From Dryococelus australis (lineage: Eukaryota > Arthropoda > Insecta > Phasmatodea > Phasmatidae), in contig CM056994.1 of the NCBI GenBank assembly GCA_029891345.1, positions 60,233,251 to 60,297,250 of the forward strand: 64,000 nucleotides of DNA, read 5' to 3'. Position 1 is the first letter of the stretch, and the number at the start of each line of letters is the position of its first letter. The notes below the pieces were generated by a model. The model did not search any database. It was not told the DNA's origin and saw nothing but the letters and a program-made list of their open reading frames with translations. A program made the translations under genes and the position numbers. Positions 11,878 to 24,048 of this stretch are shown here, piece by piece.

Positions 11878-12420
11878 CTTGGTAGACGTCATCCATCCGC
11901 CATATTGGAAGCCAGTGACCATGACCTTGAATGACCTTGAAAACAAAAACTCGAGAAAAATACATAAAAAGCCAAGTATATTACATTACAGACTTCCACC
12001 GCCATATTAGATGCAGACTACCTCAAACATGACCCCATGATCTTAAAAACAAAAACTAGAGAAAAATAGATAAAAGTCAACAAACATATTATATTACAGA
12101 CTACTACCGCCATATTAGATGCAGACTACCTCGAGCTTGACCCCATGACCTCGAATCACCTTGAAAATAAAACCTCGATAAAAATCAATAAAAGCCAGCA
12201 AGCATAATACATTACAGACTACCACTGCCATATTAGATGTAGACTACCTCGACCTTGACTCCATTACCTTGAATGACCTTGAAAATAATAACTAAAGAAA
12301 AATGCATAAAAATCAACAAGTATATTACATTACAGACTACTACCACCATATTAGATGCATACTACCTTGACATTGACCCCATAACATTGAATGACCTTGA
12401 AAATAAAACAATTGCAACTT
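11878..12420. repeat. 108-118 bp satellite-like array, about 5 units
   Basis: ATTACAGACT recurs at about 11,985, 12,093, 12,211 and 12,329, so the spacing is 108, 118 and 118 bp. Each unit carries ACC(G/A)CCATATTAGATGCA, a GACCTTGA-type block and AAAACAAAAACT...AAAAT. Several units hold two adjacent TGACCTTGA copies. Confidence 0.8.
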
Positions 12421-12879
12421 AGGTATGTTATTTCAGCTAGAACGGGCGAGACCACACCAGTTAGTGGTAAGAGAAGGGTGCAAAGCTCGGTAACGGTATA
12501 AAGAACGATATTTACAAATAAAAAAACACAGATGACGGATGCCTTTTGGGACATGATGTTTTACTTAAGCTAGGATGTTGCATATACATTCGAGTGGGAG
12601 TACTACAGGTAGACAACACTGAGTTGGTAGTGTCAACATAGTAGGATTTTTTTCGCAAATGAGCTGCCCGGTATTTTGTAATCAATCCATTCTGCTTCCT
12701 GCTTCTAGTAAAATTGTTATTGTAGGCAGATGCTAGGGAAAATCTGTCAGACAGTTGGGCATAATCGAATCAGCCCATGAAAGTAGCATTTTACCAGATG
12801 GACTTTTTGTACCAAGGGCTTGTTCTCTTCAAACTCGGACGGCTTGCCAGTTAGTATAATTAATTTATCAGACAGAGCT
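12421..12879. other. No recognised feature upstream of the gypsy remnant
   Basis: May be the decayed 5' part of the gypsy element, but no gag or protease motif could be read here. Confidence 0.35.
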
Positions 12880-15240
12880 GATTAGTTGAGGAGGGGCCAA
12901 TGATAGAGGTTTGCGAGCAGGTGTCACACATACTTTCAAATGTTCCGGAAGCTTCCACGTGCTGAATGATGTGACTAAGAAAGATGCTTATCCACTTCCT
13001 GGATAGACGACATGCTGAACAGTATAGCAGGTTCGCAGTGGTGTTATATTTTGGACATGAAGCGTGGGTACTGAGGAGGTCCGAGAAGGTAAAGGAAAGA
13101 CTAACATTTTTGTCCAAAGGAAAGGAACCTGGTAAACAAAGGGATTCTCTAGATTAATTTTTTTCTGCTAGCTGGTAAACTATTTTTCTCAAATTAAACC
13201 CGAGACAAGCCAGCCATGGTGGCCTCAGTTGACAGACAATACTGCACGAAATGCTTTTCAAAGTGGTAGCGTTTCATAGAAAACAATTCCAGGTTGGCTT
13301 TGGCTACTTTATGAAACACACAGTCTCATGCCAGGTGCTTTTCTAGCTCAGGTGTTAGGTTATGCTGACGACCACACTTCATGCTGACGACCACACTTCG
13401 TCATTGCAGGTTTTTGAGGCTCTCAATTTTTTTGGACAGTCTCATTTGTGTATATATATTCAAGCAGGGCTTAACCTCTCGTTGACATGTGGCCATTAAA
13501 GGTGGAGAGAGTTGCACAGAGATGACTGAAAGGGGAAGGAATAGTGATCGCTGGAAGAACATTTGAAGCACATCTGGCATTCCCAGACTATGGTTTCAGA
13601 AAGTCACCACAGCCAATCTGAAATTGATTCCTAAGAAATGGCACCGAGGCAAAAAGAAAGTTTCATTGTATCACTGAAAGTGAAGATGCTTTAAATAAAC
13701 TAAAAAAAAATTCGGGTTTTTCGCCCCGTCCATTTATTTCCGATTAGTGAAAGTGAGTTCGTTATGGATAATGAATACTGTTTCTAGTGATGTGGTAATT
13801 GGCGATGTGTTATCTCAGACTCAGAATGGAAAAGAGAGACAACTAGAATACTTCAGTAAGGTAGTGCACAAGTCAGAGAAAATATATTATTGTTTGACTT
13901 GCAGGGAGCTTCTGGCTGTGGTGAAGGCCATTGCATACTTTCACCCTACATTTATGGCAGAAACTTAATCCTGAGAACTGATCATGCTTCACTAGGCTGG
14001 CTACTATATTTCAAGAAACCTGAAGTTCAAATAGCCCAGTGGATACCACATCTGCAAGAATATTACTTTGAAGTACATCACAGGTCTGAACGCCTTCATG
14101 GTAATGGAGCAGCATTTTCCAGGAAACCGCACGAACCATTCTATCGTCACTGTGAATACCACGAGAAAAATGATGATGGATCATTGAAAGCAAGAAGGCT
14201 AAGAATTCAAGTCTCTGCAGCTTGCGATGGGTCACGTATATGGCATATTGAGGGCATTAGGAAAGATCAGCTTAGTGACCACACCTTGCATCCAATACTT
14301 GTATGGAAAGAAGCTGGATCCCGACGAAGATAGGAGGCGATATCGTGTATGGACCGGACAGTCAAAGCATATTAAATACAATGACATTTCGTTGGCCCTT
14401 CTAAAGTGCCGAATCCCAGAAGTGTTAAGAGAACTGCACAGCACAGAAGCAGGTGATCAATTCGGTGTAAATAAGACCCTCAACAGAGTTAGACTGAGAT
14501 TATATTGGTTGCATTGTCGGGAGGATGCTGAGAAGCGGTGCTGTCTGTGTGATGCCTGTGCCGACAGAGATCATAACAGTTCCAAATCAATAGGCTGCCA
14601 CAGTAGCTGATGCACTTGTAGAGCATATTTACTCCAGGTTCGGAGTGCCACTCGAGCTTCATTCTCATCAAGGACGAAATTTTAAATCCACTCTTTTCCA
14701 ATAGGTGAAGAGGATTTTAGGAATAAAGAAAACTCGAACGACAGCATTAATTCCATAGTCGGATGGAATGATCTAGAGGCTCAATCGTACCCTGGAACAG
14801 TATATGGCGATCTTCCTGGAAGACAGCCAAAATGATAGGGATCCAAAAGCGCCCTGATTTCTTTTGGCACATCGTTGTGAGTCCACGAATCAACAAGAGT
14901 AACACCCTCAAAGTATGCTGGTAGAAAGAGAGCTTTGCCTCCCTGGTGACCTGTTTTTAGGACGTCCAGCAGAAGAAGCAGCCACCCCAGAATATGCCAG
15001 TAAACACATGTGAAGTTAGTTAACATCCATGAAATTTCCGTGGCACCTTAAAATCAAGAGTGATTGAATGGAAACTATGTATGACAGGGGAATGCCTGAA
15101 GAGGGTTTTCTAGAAGGACAGCTGGTGTGGATGTACAAACCCCAAAGGTGGAAATGATACTCCCCGAAGCGACAGAAATGTTGGGAAAGCCCAAACGAAC
15201 AACAAATACCGAATACCAGAAAAACACCTTTCAATTGCTG
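12880..15240 (+). pseudogene. pol: Ty3/gypsy retrotransposon pol remnant (RT, RNase H, integrase)
   Basis: Broken in several frames. About 12,880-13,130 gives reverse-transcriptase-like frames; a YADD box lies near 13,365 and is followed by an 18-bp tandem duplication (ATGCTGACGACCACACTT). RNase H is clear at 13,740-14,160 (CRELLAVVKAIAYFHP, then ILRTDHASLGWLL and HLQEYYFEVHHRSERLHGNG). The integrase HHCC finger follows at 14,390-14,560 (GVNKTLNRVRLRLYWLHC, CCLCDAC). The core at about 14,600-14,810 has lost its first part. Its 'LHSHQGRNF' has His where the catalytic Asp belongs, and the last catalytic Glu position is a TAG stop. C-terminal integrase frames run to about 15,240. No LTRs were found, so this is an old fragment. 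Confidence 0.85.
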
Positions 15241-16257
15241 ATTGTAAAGTCATTCTTCACGTGCTTGAAGAGTGGGTGCACAACTTTCAAGGAAATTATG
15301 TTTATTTTAGATTTGTTGATAAATTACTGGAAAATTATTAAAGTCATGATTTTTTTTTTGTGGTGGTAATTTAAGGTTAAAGCAGCACCTTAATTTTATT
15401 TCATATTTCCAGAATTCGATTTGTTCACAAAATACAAGTAAGCATATAAAATGTACCAAACAAAATAATTGGAACTTATGAATGTTATTTTCGGCTGTCA
15501 GCTAGAATGTTTACATGCATCAGTAAAGCTCATATCTGGTGAAATGTTTCAAAATTTTCTACTGTACATGAATTATTTATTTACATCGTCATATTATACA
15601 GTGACACGTGCTTGTGGAAGGGTTTATTGAAAATACAGACACAAGATAACCCACAATGGAGGGTCTGCTTGGTTGAATGAGAGCGGGCAGAAATGCATGG
15701 GCTATGTCATGCATATGTAAGCAGTACTCTAACAAAAACCACCAATTCATGAGAACGAATACGAATTCATGAGAATAAAGAGTAAAGAATGACAAAAGAG
15801 GAGGACGAAATGGGTATGAAATTTTTAGTAAATCGCTGCAAGTCGACACTTTCAGCAGTCGTGGTACCCATATTCTGGCCTGTCGTAAAATTCGTACGTG
15901 ATCCAGTATGTATCCTACCCTAATAATTTTATGAGAGTTCAGGTTTTACCGAAATTCAATATGTACAAGCTTCGGGTAAGGTATTCGGGTGATCATAGTA
16001 ATTTAGTGAAATATCCATTAGTGGCATATTTCATTTTTTTTATCAGCGTTCGGTTTTAAGTGAGTGTAATATCTGTTTTATTTTTCCAAGTCACACATTT
16101 ATTTGATATAATTTCACTGTAACATGATACTACGTGAATAGTCATATACATACACGACCAGAGGTCACTTGTTTCATGGCTGATGCTGCTACACTCACAC
16201 CTCGTACTCCTGTTTGATTCGCTGAGTGCTAAATGAGTGAAGAAAGTTGGGCGACTC
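15241..16257. other. No recognised feature
   Basis: AT-rich DNA; no repeat boundary or coding frame supported. Confidence 0.4.
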
Positions 16258-16479
16258 TTAACCGCGATGTCTTGAGAGCCGATGAGTGTGATTGAGGTGA
16301 GTATGGAGCACTGCCGGAATGGAAGGGCGGGGGAAACGGGAGATCCCCGAGAAAACCCACCGACCAACAGCATCGTCCGGCACGATTCCTACATGCGAAA
16401 ATCCGGTGACCCAGCCGGGGATGGAACTCGGTTCGCCTTGGTGGTAGGTGAGCGGGCAAACCGCTCGTCCACCGCGGCC
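16258..16479 (-). repeat. tRNA-derived SINE copy
   Basis: On the minus strand: GGCCGCGGTGGACGAGCGG head, a degenerate B box (GAGTTCCATCC), then CATGTAGGAATCGTGCCGGA, GTTTTCTCGGGGATCTCCCG, and the shared tail CTCATCGGCTCTCAAGACAT. Same family as the copy at 47.1 kb. Confidence 0.75.
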
Positions 16480-18281
16480 ATGTTGAGTGCTGAATGTTTA
16501 CTTTGTACAGAGTACTGTAAGGGGTATCGGATAAACGGATATACAATGATACATCAAAATCTTACAACATATAACCTGTTACCTAATTATAAAACAAAAA
16601 ACATGGTAAGGTCGTTAAACACATCCCCTAAGATTTCTCTTACGCATTGCCTGGTGTTGCAAATGCCTGTAGCAAAGTGTACACTGGGATACATAATGTC
16701 CTCCACGTGGCGTTCCTGGAAAATATTAATTATTATTTCATCTCTGGGCCGCGGTTGTCTTGCAGCTATCGCGCCGGCTTTACAGCTGCGATTCGGATTC
16801 GATCCTGGGATGATGCGATACCAAATTTCGTTTTATAGAAATGTGAAAGACCTTGTTGACGGCTGGTGTGGTTTTCTCAAGGTGCTGTCATTTCCTCATC
16901 CATTATGTACAGTAGTTTTTTTTTTTTTTTCATTTTAGGCGGAGTTACCTTATTTTGACAAACAGAGAGTGCCCTTAACACTGTGAAATTTATTTAACTA
17001 TTCACAGTTACGAATTATTTTATCAACTGATTACACAGTGTACACCTGACACTAAAGCCTCATGCGCAATCTTCGTGGCGTTAACAATGCATTGCACGGA
17101 TGCCAGCGTTTACAAATAGTTTGTTGCATGGCATAACAGGCGTAACTTGACGTGGCTTGGCGTAAATATGGCCATCCTTTGCCTTATTGTGGAAAGTTTA
17201 ACGCCATCTAATCAGAACGTGGGACATCATATGAACCACTATCGTCAAATGAGATCAGTATACGTGTAAATAACCACAAATTGGCTCAATTTGTAGCTCG
17301 ATTATCTTCCCTCTATAAACAGAGCTGTTACTGTTCACCTAATAGTTCATCGTTCGCATAAGAAAATGTACCAGAATAGTGACGATAAAATAGATTACCG
17401 CATTGTTGCAACAGTAGAAACGATGCCTGAAGAACTAAAACATTGAAAGTTAACATAGTCAACTTAATGATACGAAATGTCCGCATTTTATAAAAATAAT
17501 ATACTTTTTTTATACTTTATTCTGAATGGCCAGAAAAATCTGCTCCCGTCTCATAACGCCGATTGTGAACGACTAACATTTCTATGCTTTTTATGTTGTG
17601 CCATACCGATTATGGACGATGCTTAAATTACGTTGGCTGCACTAGTAAGCGTGTAGTTATACTATCCAACAGTAGCAAAATAGTGCGCAATACTGCATGT
17701 TTCAGTCTTAGCATTAAACAAAAATGAATGATTTTCCAAGTTTCAGTTATGAAGCTGCCATCTATTTCGTTCCATGGTTTGCCATACTAAATCGTCGAAA
17801 TTTTACTTTTTTTTTTTTTTTTGGCAGTTTATGTTGCAAAGTTAGGGGACAGTTTTGTAACTATAATGCCCCAAACATTAAATAAGATGTATGTAAACAG
17901 GTTTTTAAATGTTAGGGGCTTATTCGGTAGCAGTGGCGTGTTGTAAACTTTTGCAGGGTAAGCTGACATTAGTTCTGTGCTGTACCCTTTTGTTTGCTGG
18001 TTTACACTTCCTCCACTAAAACGTAGCTCGGCTGCTGACGCCACAGGACGTGTGTAATGGGTACGTTGCTGCTCGCTTGTGAGTGGCCGAAATACATTCA
18101 GTTTCCCCAGGCTGCACGGTGTTTACTGGCTCCTGTTGCGTGCACCGAGAATGTCTGTACATCCGTGAGCAAGCACCACCTTACCTTGCAACACTTCACG
18201 CCACACCACTGCTCTGAAGCCTGTACATAATATTACTAATTTTAAAACCAATTCCGTACGTAATTAAGTTGAATTTCCAGG
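16480..18281. other. No recognised feature
   Basis: Mixed AT-rich DNA with T homopolymers at 16,917-16,930 and 17,808-17,822. No gene or repeat family was identified. Confidence 0.4.
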
Positions 18282-18480
18282 GAACCGTGGCGTTAGACTG
18301 CTCGCTTCCAGACTAGGCGAACGGATTTTCGCAAGTGGGAATCGTGTCGGACGATGCCGTTGGTCGGCAGGTTTCCTCGGGGATTTCCCGTTTTCCCCTC
18401 AACCCGCATTCCGGCGCTGCTCCATTCCCACTTAATTTCACCCTCATCGGCTCTATAAACCTCGTTGTTATGAGCCGCTC
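18282..18480 (+). repeat. tRNA-derived SINE copy lacking the B box
   Basis: GAACCGTGGCGTTAGACTGC head, then directly CAAGTGGGAATCGTGTCGGA, TTTCCTCGGGGATTTCCCG and CCTCATCGGCTCTATAAACC. The region that holds the B box in the 47.1-kb copy is missing. Confidence 0.7.
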
Positions 18481-18730
18481 AAATTTCTCAACTTATCACG
18501 AATTTTCAGTAACAGAACTTTTGGACAAAACTAAGATCACGTGCATATTTTATCACTGTCGGATACAAGTTTTACAACGAAACCTAGAAAATATTATTTT
18601 AATATTGATTGCCATTTTACAGAAACCATATCTGGAGAAAGGCCAGGACTTATTAAGTGGATAAAGAAACGATTGATCCATTTTACTTTCATTTCGTGCA
18701 CTGTGGCTGTCCGCCATATCTAATGTTTAT

Positions 18731-18950
18731 CAACCAAGGCGACAACATGCTTTATTTTTGACTCAGTAGTAGTATCTCTCGGAAGTGTACTGAGCACCCG
18801 CAGATAAAATGCGCGAAAAACGACGGGACATATTTATCAGATTAGTACAAAACTAGCACAGATGTAATCATTTATCTGCGTGCTCAGTACACTTGCGAAA
18901 GATACTACTACTGCGTCAAAACTAAAGCATGTTGTCGCTCTGGTCGAGTT
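18731..18950. mobile_element. Foldback/MITE with ~70-bp inverted arms
   Basis: The left arm (GCGACAACATGCTTTATTTT ... AGTAGTAGTATCTCTCGGAA ... GTGTACTGAGCAC) is repeated in reverse complement at 18,870-18,945 with few changes. The centre is about 60 bp. No coding. The whole piece could fold into one long hairpin. Confidence 0.8.
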
Positions 18951-19017
18951 GTAATGTAATTACGATATACTGAAGCTACGTATTATATATATATCGTTGA
19001 TATATATATATATATCA

Positions 19018-19029
19018 ATGCAAGCCAGC

Positions 19030-19111
<82 letters not shown>

Positions 19112-19120
19112 TAAGCCAGC

Positions 19121-19192
<72 letters not shown>

Positions 19193-19204
19193 GCTGGCTT
19201 ACTG
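19018..19204. repeat. (TA)n microsatellite inside a repeated palindrome
   Basis: AAGCCAGCGTTTATATA starts a first (TA)n tract at 19,022. CAGTAAGCCAGCGTTTATA starts a second at about 19,109, which closes as TATAAACGCTGGCTTACTG at 19,190-19,204. The second unit is therefore a perfect inverted repeat around pure TA dinucleotides. Confidence 0.85.
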
Positions 19205-19924
19205 TAAAACCAATTGAAACCAAAAGGCACATCACTGTTTCAACCAGTGATTGTGATAGTTCTTGTGGCAACTCGGGATTATATTTGGAAGACGTATATC
19301 GATGGTTCAAAAGTTCGTGAAGCCAGTTGTACAAGTTTAATTAAATAATTCTGTAGATGATTGGAGATAGTGCGATTAGGGTAGTGTCGTTCTGCATCGT
19401 CGTTTTTACTAGAATAACACTCCCAGTCTTTTAGTATTTCTTAATTAATGCCACGCTAATCCATCACATAGTTTAGAAAGACACGTGCGGGAAATTAAAG
19501 TTTCAGTTTTTCTTTTTTACGGACCTATCCAGTGGGTATTTTTCCTTCCGTATGTCAGGTCGGAGCGTACCACGACGCGTTTGTAAGCACGAGCTTTCGG
19601 CTGATAATCTTTACCATAAGTGTGGAAACAGTGACAAGACGTACTGAACAAAAACCACCAAAATCACTCACTCGAAGTTTTGGAATTTTCTTTGTCGTTG
19701 TGTATTTACGATGTCAGCACTTATAAACTCAAATATATACTTATCAGATGAGGCGTCACAAATTTTCTACATCTTATTTCGTGGTTTCTTCACACTTTTT
19801 GAATCAATCCTTTGAAATATTACACAATGTATATCGTGTTTAGTTATTTCCTAAATATGATATGTATCACAAGCGTTTAATACTTGTGCTCATACAAGTA
19901 TAGATAGCATTTATTGGGTAAAAA
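19205..19924. other. No recognised feature
   Basis: No repeat boundary, gene or RNA seen. Confidence 0.4.
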
Positions 19925-19929
19925 TGAAA

Positions 19930-20200
19930 TATTATATATACATATTTTATTATAAATTATATTTAATTAATAACTAATATGAGCATAAAACAGTGAGAAA
20001 ACATGGGTGTTGGTCACGCCTAGTAAGAAATAGTTCTCATGCAAAATATTATTATAACTGAGTGCGTACGAATGTAGTGCGTTGTCCTTTGGTGCCATTT
20101 TCCAGAATTTGTCAAGCTTAGTTTGCACGAGGCGAATGAACGTCCTTAAGCAGGGCTTCAGAAAAGAGTGAAGTAACCATGAATGGATTATATCACACAC
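19930..20200 (+). repeat. Dispersed repeat R2, left copy
   Basis: Matches 37,275-37,550 in the same orientation, including TAAGAAATAGTTCTCAT, CAAAATATTAT and ACTGAGTGCG. With the right copy it flanks the R1/Polinton block. Confidence 0.6.
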
Positions 20201-20204
20201 AGTT

Positions 20205-20539
20205 TAATGATGTTAGAGCTTTTCTCTGTATTGTATTCACTTTCTAAATACTTCTCAGTTATTTATCTAAAACAACACGCGGCATACTTGACGTCTGTCT
20301 TTGTAGTAGCGAGCTTCACGAGCAAATCAGAAGTGGAGAGAAGCACGTTTGAAACAAACACGATACTACGGGTGATTTCGGCGGCGTGTTTCAAACCCAT
20401 GACGAGTTTCTTTCTTTGTAATCAGTTATGTTCAGAGTACAAATCATTGACCCTGATCTCGATTGTCAGGGCTCTTAAAAAGTGTTCGCTAATCGGATAG
20501 ACTCTATAGACTATACACGATTTTTTCACATTTATGACG
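20205..20539. other. No recognised feature between R2 and R1
   Basis: Single-copy-looking DNA of about 335 bp; no counterpart was found near the right R2 copy. Confidence 0.4.
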
Positions 20540-20679
20540 AGAATACGTCTTTAAATTTGCAACCCTAGTGGGAGGCAATCCAGAATATCCGATGATAACA
20601 AAATCGGGGGATATAATTGGACATTGCAGCTCCGAATCTATAGTCTACATTCAAAATTCAGTTACACCATTCCATTGCC
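20540..20679 (+). repeat. R1 second copy, left part (interrupted by the Polinton)
   Basis: CGTCTTTAAATTTGCAACCC to ATTGCC, homologous to 5945-6079. It stops exactly at the Polinton end and resumes at 36,738. Confidence 0.8.
20674..20679. repeat. Left 6-bp target-site duplication ATTGCC
   Basis: Identical to 36,738-36,743; the unfilled R1 copy has it once (6074-6079). Six bases is the usual Polinton duplication length. Confidence 0.9.
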
Positions 20680-21970
20680 AGTTGTAGGGGCGAACGTGTT
20701 CTAACCCGTTTCTGATTAATCGGATTAACCCTTTGATATCAAATTGGTTTCAAAAGTGTTAATCCTCAATTCGATTTCAATCCGATCAAGAAATTCTTAA
20801 TCCATAATCCTAATCCGATTAAATCGGGTGTGTTTGATAAAAGAAATTTGATAAAATTGATTTGATTAAAAAGGTTGATTAAATTTCTTCGATGATTTTT
20901 TTAAATTTTGTGTATGGGTAAACTCTATTTTCTTTCTTTAATTTTGAAGGGGTAGCAGGAGCTCTGTACGATGTTGACGGTGTACTGTCCTGGAGGCGAC
21001 TGACCAAAGTGGTGGGTTGCAATGTGTTATATAAGTGTTGAGTTAAGTGCAAGAGTGGGCTAAGTGTATTTTTAAGTTTTTTTGTGGATATTGCTCGTAA
21101 ACGGTGGTGGAGATAGGCGACTTTGAAAGATGCGATTTATGTGTTAGTAATGACAGACAATCTGTTTTTCGAATCAATTAAACATTAGAAAATTTCAGAG
21201 TGTTCTACGAATGAATAAATTACATGCATCAAATCGGAAATTTCAAACGACTACGTAAATAATAAGTGCAATTACTCCAGTATGTAATTCAACATAACGT
21301 GAGTCTCGAGCTTAGAAATATAATTTACATGAGAGAGAATTTTAACTACGCGAATAACATCTGATGTCGACAAGAGCAAACTCTGAATACAATTTAAACC
21401 AACCACAATAGTATACGTCTATTCTGATAAGTAAAATATATATAATGATCTATAAGAAAGTAATTAACGATAGAAAATCTTACCCAAAAAGGTAATTAAA
21501 ATAAGTCTGTTCGATGTATGAATGAGTATGTCTTATGTCGAGCTGTGAGAAGATACGTCTATTGAGGCCGATACACAACTGTGTTTAAATTATGGTAAAA
21601 ACTCATAAATGAAGGAAAACATTAAAATAATGTTTATGAAATTCACTGTACTTGTTAACACAAACTGTATTTTTAAACTGCTACGAAGTTTCGTCTACCG
21701 ACCACAGAAATTGAAAATCTATTCACAATATTGACTTAACACACGAAAATTGATATTTTCGTGTGTTAAGTGAAAGTTTTTCAAAATTAAAAAAAAATTT
21801 CACACTATAGTTTACGAATACTGTGAACGAGGTGTGAACCCAAGAGAAAATAATATCGCTTAATGAAAATTGCGGCTATCACTAGCGATGAAGGTAGGTA
21901 TGATGGTCCTTAGTTGAGGTAACCCCCGATGGTAGCCTTGTCGCCTGCCAAGTTCTAGAGGTGTGGTGAA

Positions 21971-22013
<43 letters not shown>

Positions 22014-22820
22014 GAGAGCTGTACACATCTGTCTAGTCCAAGTGTTCATGAGCAACTGAAGATGGCAGCAACTAGGTAGCTGAGGTCACTTCACTCTAGA
22101 GCTCACTACACCCCTTTCACCTCTCACCAGAGTGCGACCCCAGGCTGCCTGCGATTGTCAATTTTTTTTCATCATTAAAGCAAGATGGCGACAACTGTCT
22201 AGAGAGCTTCGCATCACCCAGCCAGGCTGTAGCCACCCCTCCCACCCCAACATCCTACCTACCCTACCCTGCACCCTTCGCCCTCACAGCCGGCCAAGAG
22301 TCCACAGTGCCATCCACCCTGCACCCCCTCTCCACCAAGCCATGTCTGCGAGGACCTGGGGGGGGGGGGGGTCATTCACCCATATACCCTCAATTGTCAA
22401 TTTTTAGACACTAAGGAAAATTGCGAGAAAAATGCCTGGTTGCATACAGATCAGGAGCTGCCTGCTTGTAGCCACCCTACCCTGCACCCCTCGCCATCAG
22501 AACCGACCCGAGTCCAGGTTGTCAGCCACCGCCACCCCTCCAAGCCATGTCTGCGAGGTCCTGTTTACCCCTACTCCTGAAGGTGACTTTTCTAAGAGCT
22601 CCGATATAGATCCAGCCTGGAGTTCGCAAAAACCTGTTTTACACACCCCAGTGTCAGTCCTGAGAATGTTTTTTCGTTTTTTTTCGTGGGTTGGTGCTCC
22701 TGTAGTATCTATTTCATAACAACGCACCTCTCCCCCAGTATAGTATTAAGAACTCGTTTATCTAGTGTTGGCTTCCCTTCTTCGGCCTGTAGACCTCTGA
22801 ATGCATACCCCGAGAGATTA
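20680..22820 (+). repeat. Left terminal inverted repeat of the Polinton
   Basis: Pairs with 34,745-36,737. It begins with a run of short GATTAA/TAATCC-type words (20,710-20,900), includes an (AG)n tract at 21,973-22,018 that mirrors the (CT)n of the right arm, and ends near 22,800 where CTAGTGTTGGCTTCCCTTCT still matches. A partial tandem duplication at about 22,160-22,555 (both halves end CCATGTCTGCGAGG) makes it longer than the right arm there. Confidence 0.85.
22361..22371. repeat. Poly-G tract in the left TIR
   Basis: About 11-12 consecutive G, one of several such tracts in the window. Confidence 0.8.
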
Positions 22821-23124
22821 ATCCTAACCGTATAAAACAGGTTAACTATATGAACAAGGAAATTAAAAAAAAATTATAATTCCCTGAAATTAAGTTCCCA
22901 GTATATGCTGTGAGATAATCCCCAGATTTAGCTATAATCCAGGAAAATTTTTTAAAAAACAAAATAGAAATACAATACTTTTAATTAACTTGTTAAAACA
23001 GAACTATTTTTTTACGAGTATTCAAACAAGATATATTTTATTTACTCATTATAAATTTTTTTTTAGTATCAATTCGACATGCATTTATTCCCATAGTAGA
23101 GAAAATATATTCGGAGAGATTTGC

Positions 23125-23365
23125 CCATCTCTTTTAACAACAAGGTCATGAGAGCCGATGAGAGGAAAATGTTCGGAGTTGGAGCAGCACCGGGCCGAAC
23201 CGGGTCGTGCACGTGAGACTAGGGGAAACGAGAGATATCTCTGATAAAACACTTGTATCAATGGCAATGTCTAACACGACATCCACAGTTCACAGGAAAA
23301 AAATTGTTTTTATGATGTGACCCGCCTGCATAGGCGAGTGTGCTAATCGCTCAACCAATACATTC
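23125..23365 (-). repeat. Degenerate SINE inserted in the Polinton
   Basis: Shows AAGGTCATGAGAGCCGATGA, GGAAACGAGAGATATCTCTG and GCGAGTGTGCTAATCGCTCA, the minus-strand order of the SINE family. It postdates the Polinton insertion and is strongly diverged. Confidence 0.55.
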
Positions 23366-23871
23366 CCTCTCGTTTTATGTCTAACCAAAAACTTTCCAAC
23401 AGCAAAATGTATTCAATGTAACATAAAATGTATATATTTGAATTTATTTAATATTTTAACTCTTTCCGACGTAAGTTTAATGAAATAGTATGAATACAGG
23501 CTGAAATAATGTTTTTTGGAGATGGAATATAGCGATTTCAACATTATTCTTACTTTTTTACTAAATGGTCCAAATTCTTGTAAATTAACTGGAAAATTAC
23601 AGTTATTTTTATATAACTTGAGATGAATTTTATTTTATTTAAAAACTAGTTTAAATATATTATATTGTGCTTGTCTTCTTCTCCAGACATTATCATGTTG
23701 TATCTTGAAGAGTTTTATTTTGTGTGCGTGTATGTAAAATATGAAATATTAAAAATGTTTGCTGGATTCTGTTCGCTGGTTTCTGTTGGGTACAATCGTA
23801 AATGATTTAGCTGGAGAAACTTTCTTGTAGGCAAGGACGATCAGAGGTCTTTGCTACCTGTCTCTGTAAAA

Positions 23872-24048
23872 TTATTCGTGTTTGCTTTCAATATGTTCCC
23901 CTGGGATGTCACAAAAGTCTGTCAGTAGAGTGTTGTGTCCTACTGCAACTTTCAACTTGAATACCCGGAGTGGACGAAGATTTTTAACCTGCTGCCTCAT
24001 AATTTCTTTGCAAAACTTCATTAATTCATTTATGTTGTTTTTCTCCAT
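23872..24048 (-). CDS. Unassigned 58-codon ORF inside the Polinton
   Basis: ATG at 24,046-24,048 (minus) to TAA at 23,872-23,874. Its composition is unlike the AT-rich noise around it: a Lys/Glu-rich start, then RQQVKNLRPLRVFKLKVAVG and LLTDFCDIPGEHIESKHE. No signal peptide or membrane segment and no family recognised. It could be a small Polinton accessory gene or the surviving piece of a larger frame. Coding status is uncertain. Confidence 0.3.
   Translation of the reverse strand: MEKNNINELMKFCKEIMRQQVKNLRPLRVFKLKVAVGHNTLLTDFCDIPGEHIESKHE

Noticed and set aside
16282-16938. 218-codon plus-strand ORF
   Set aside because: It starts inside a reversed SINE copy and runs into low-complexity DNA; no domain.
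18997-19334. YIYIYI-rich ORFs on both strands
   Set aside because: Translation of a TA dinucleotide repeat.
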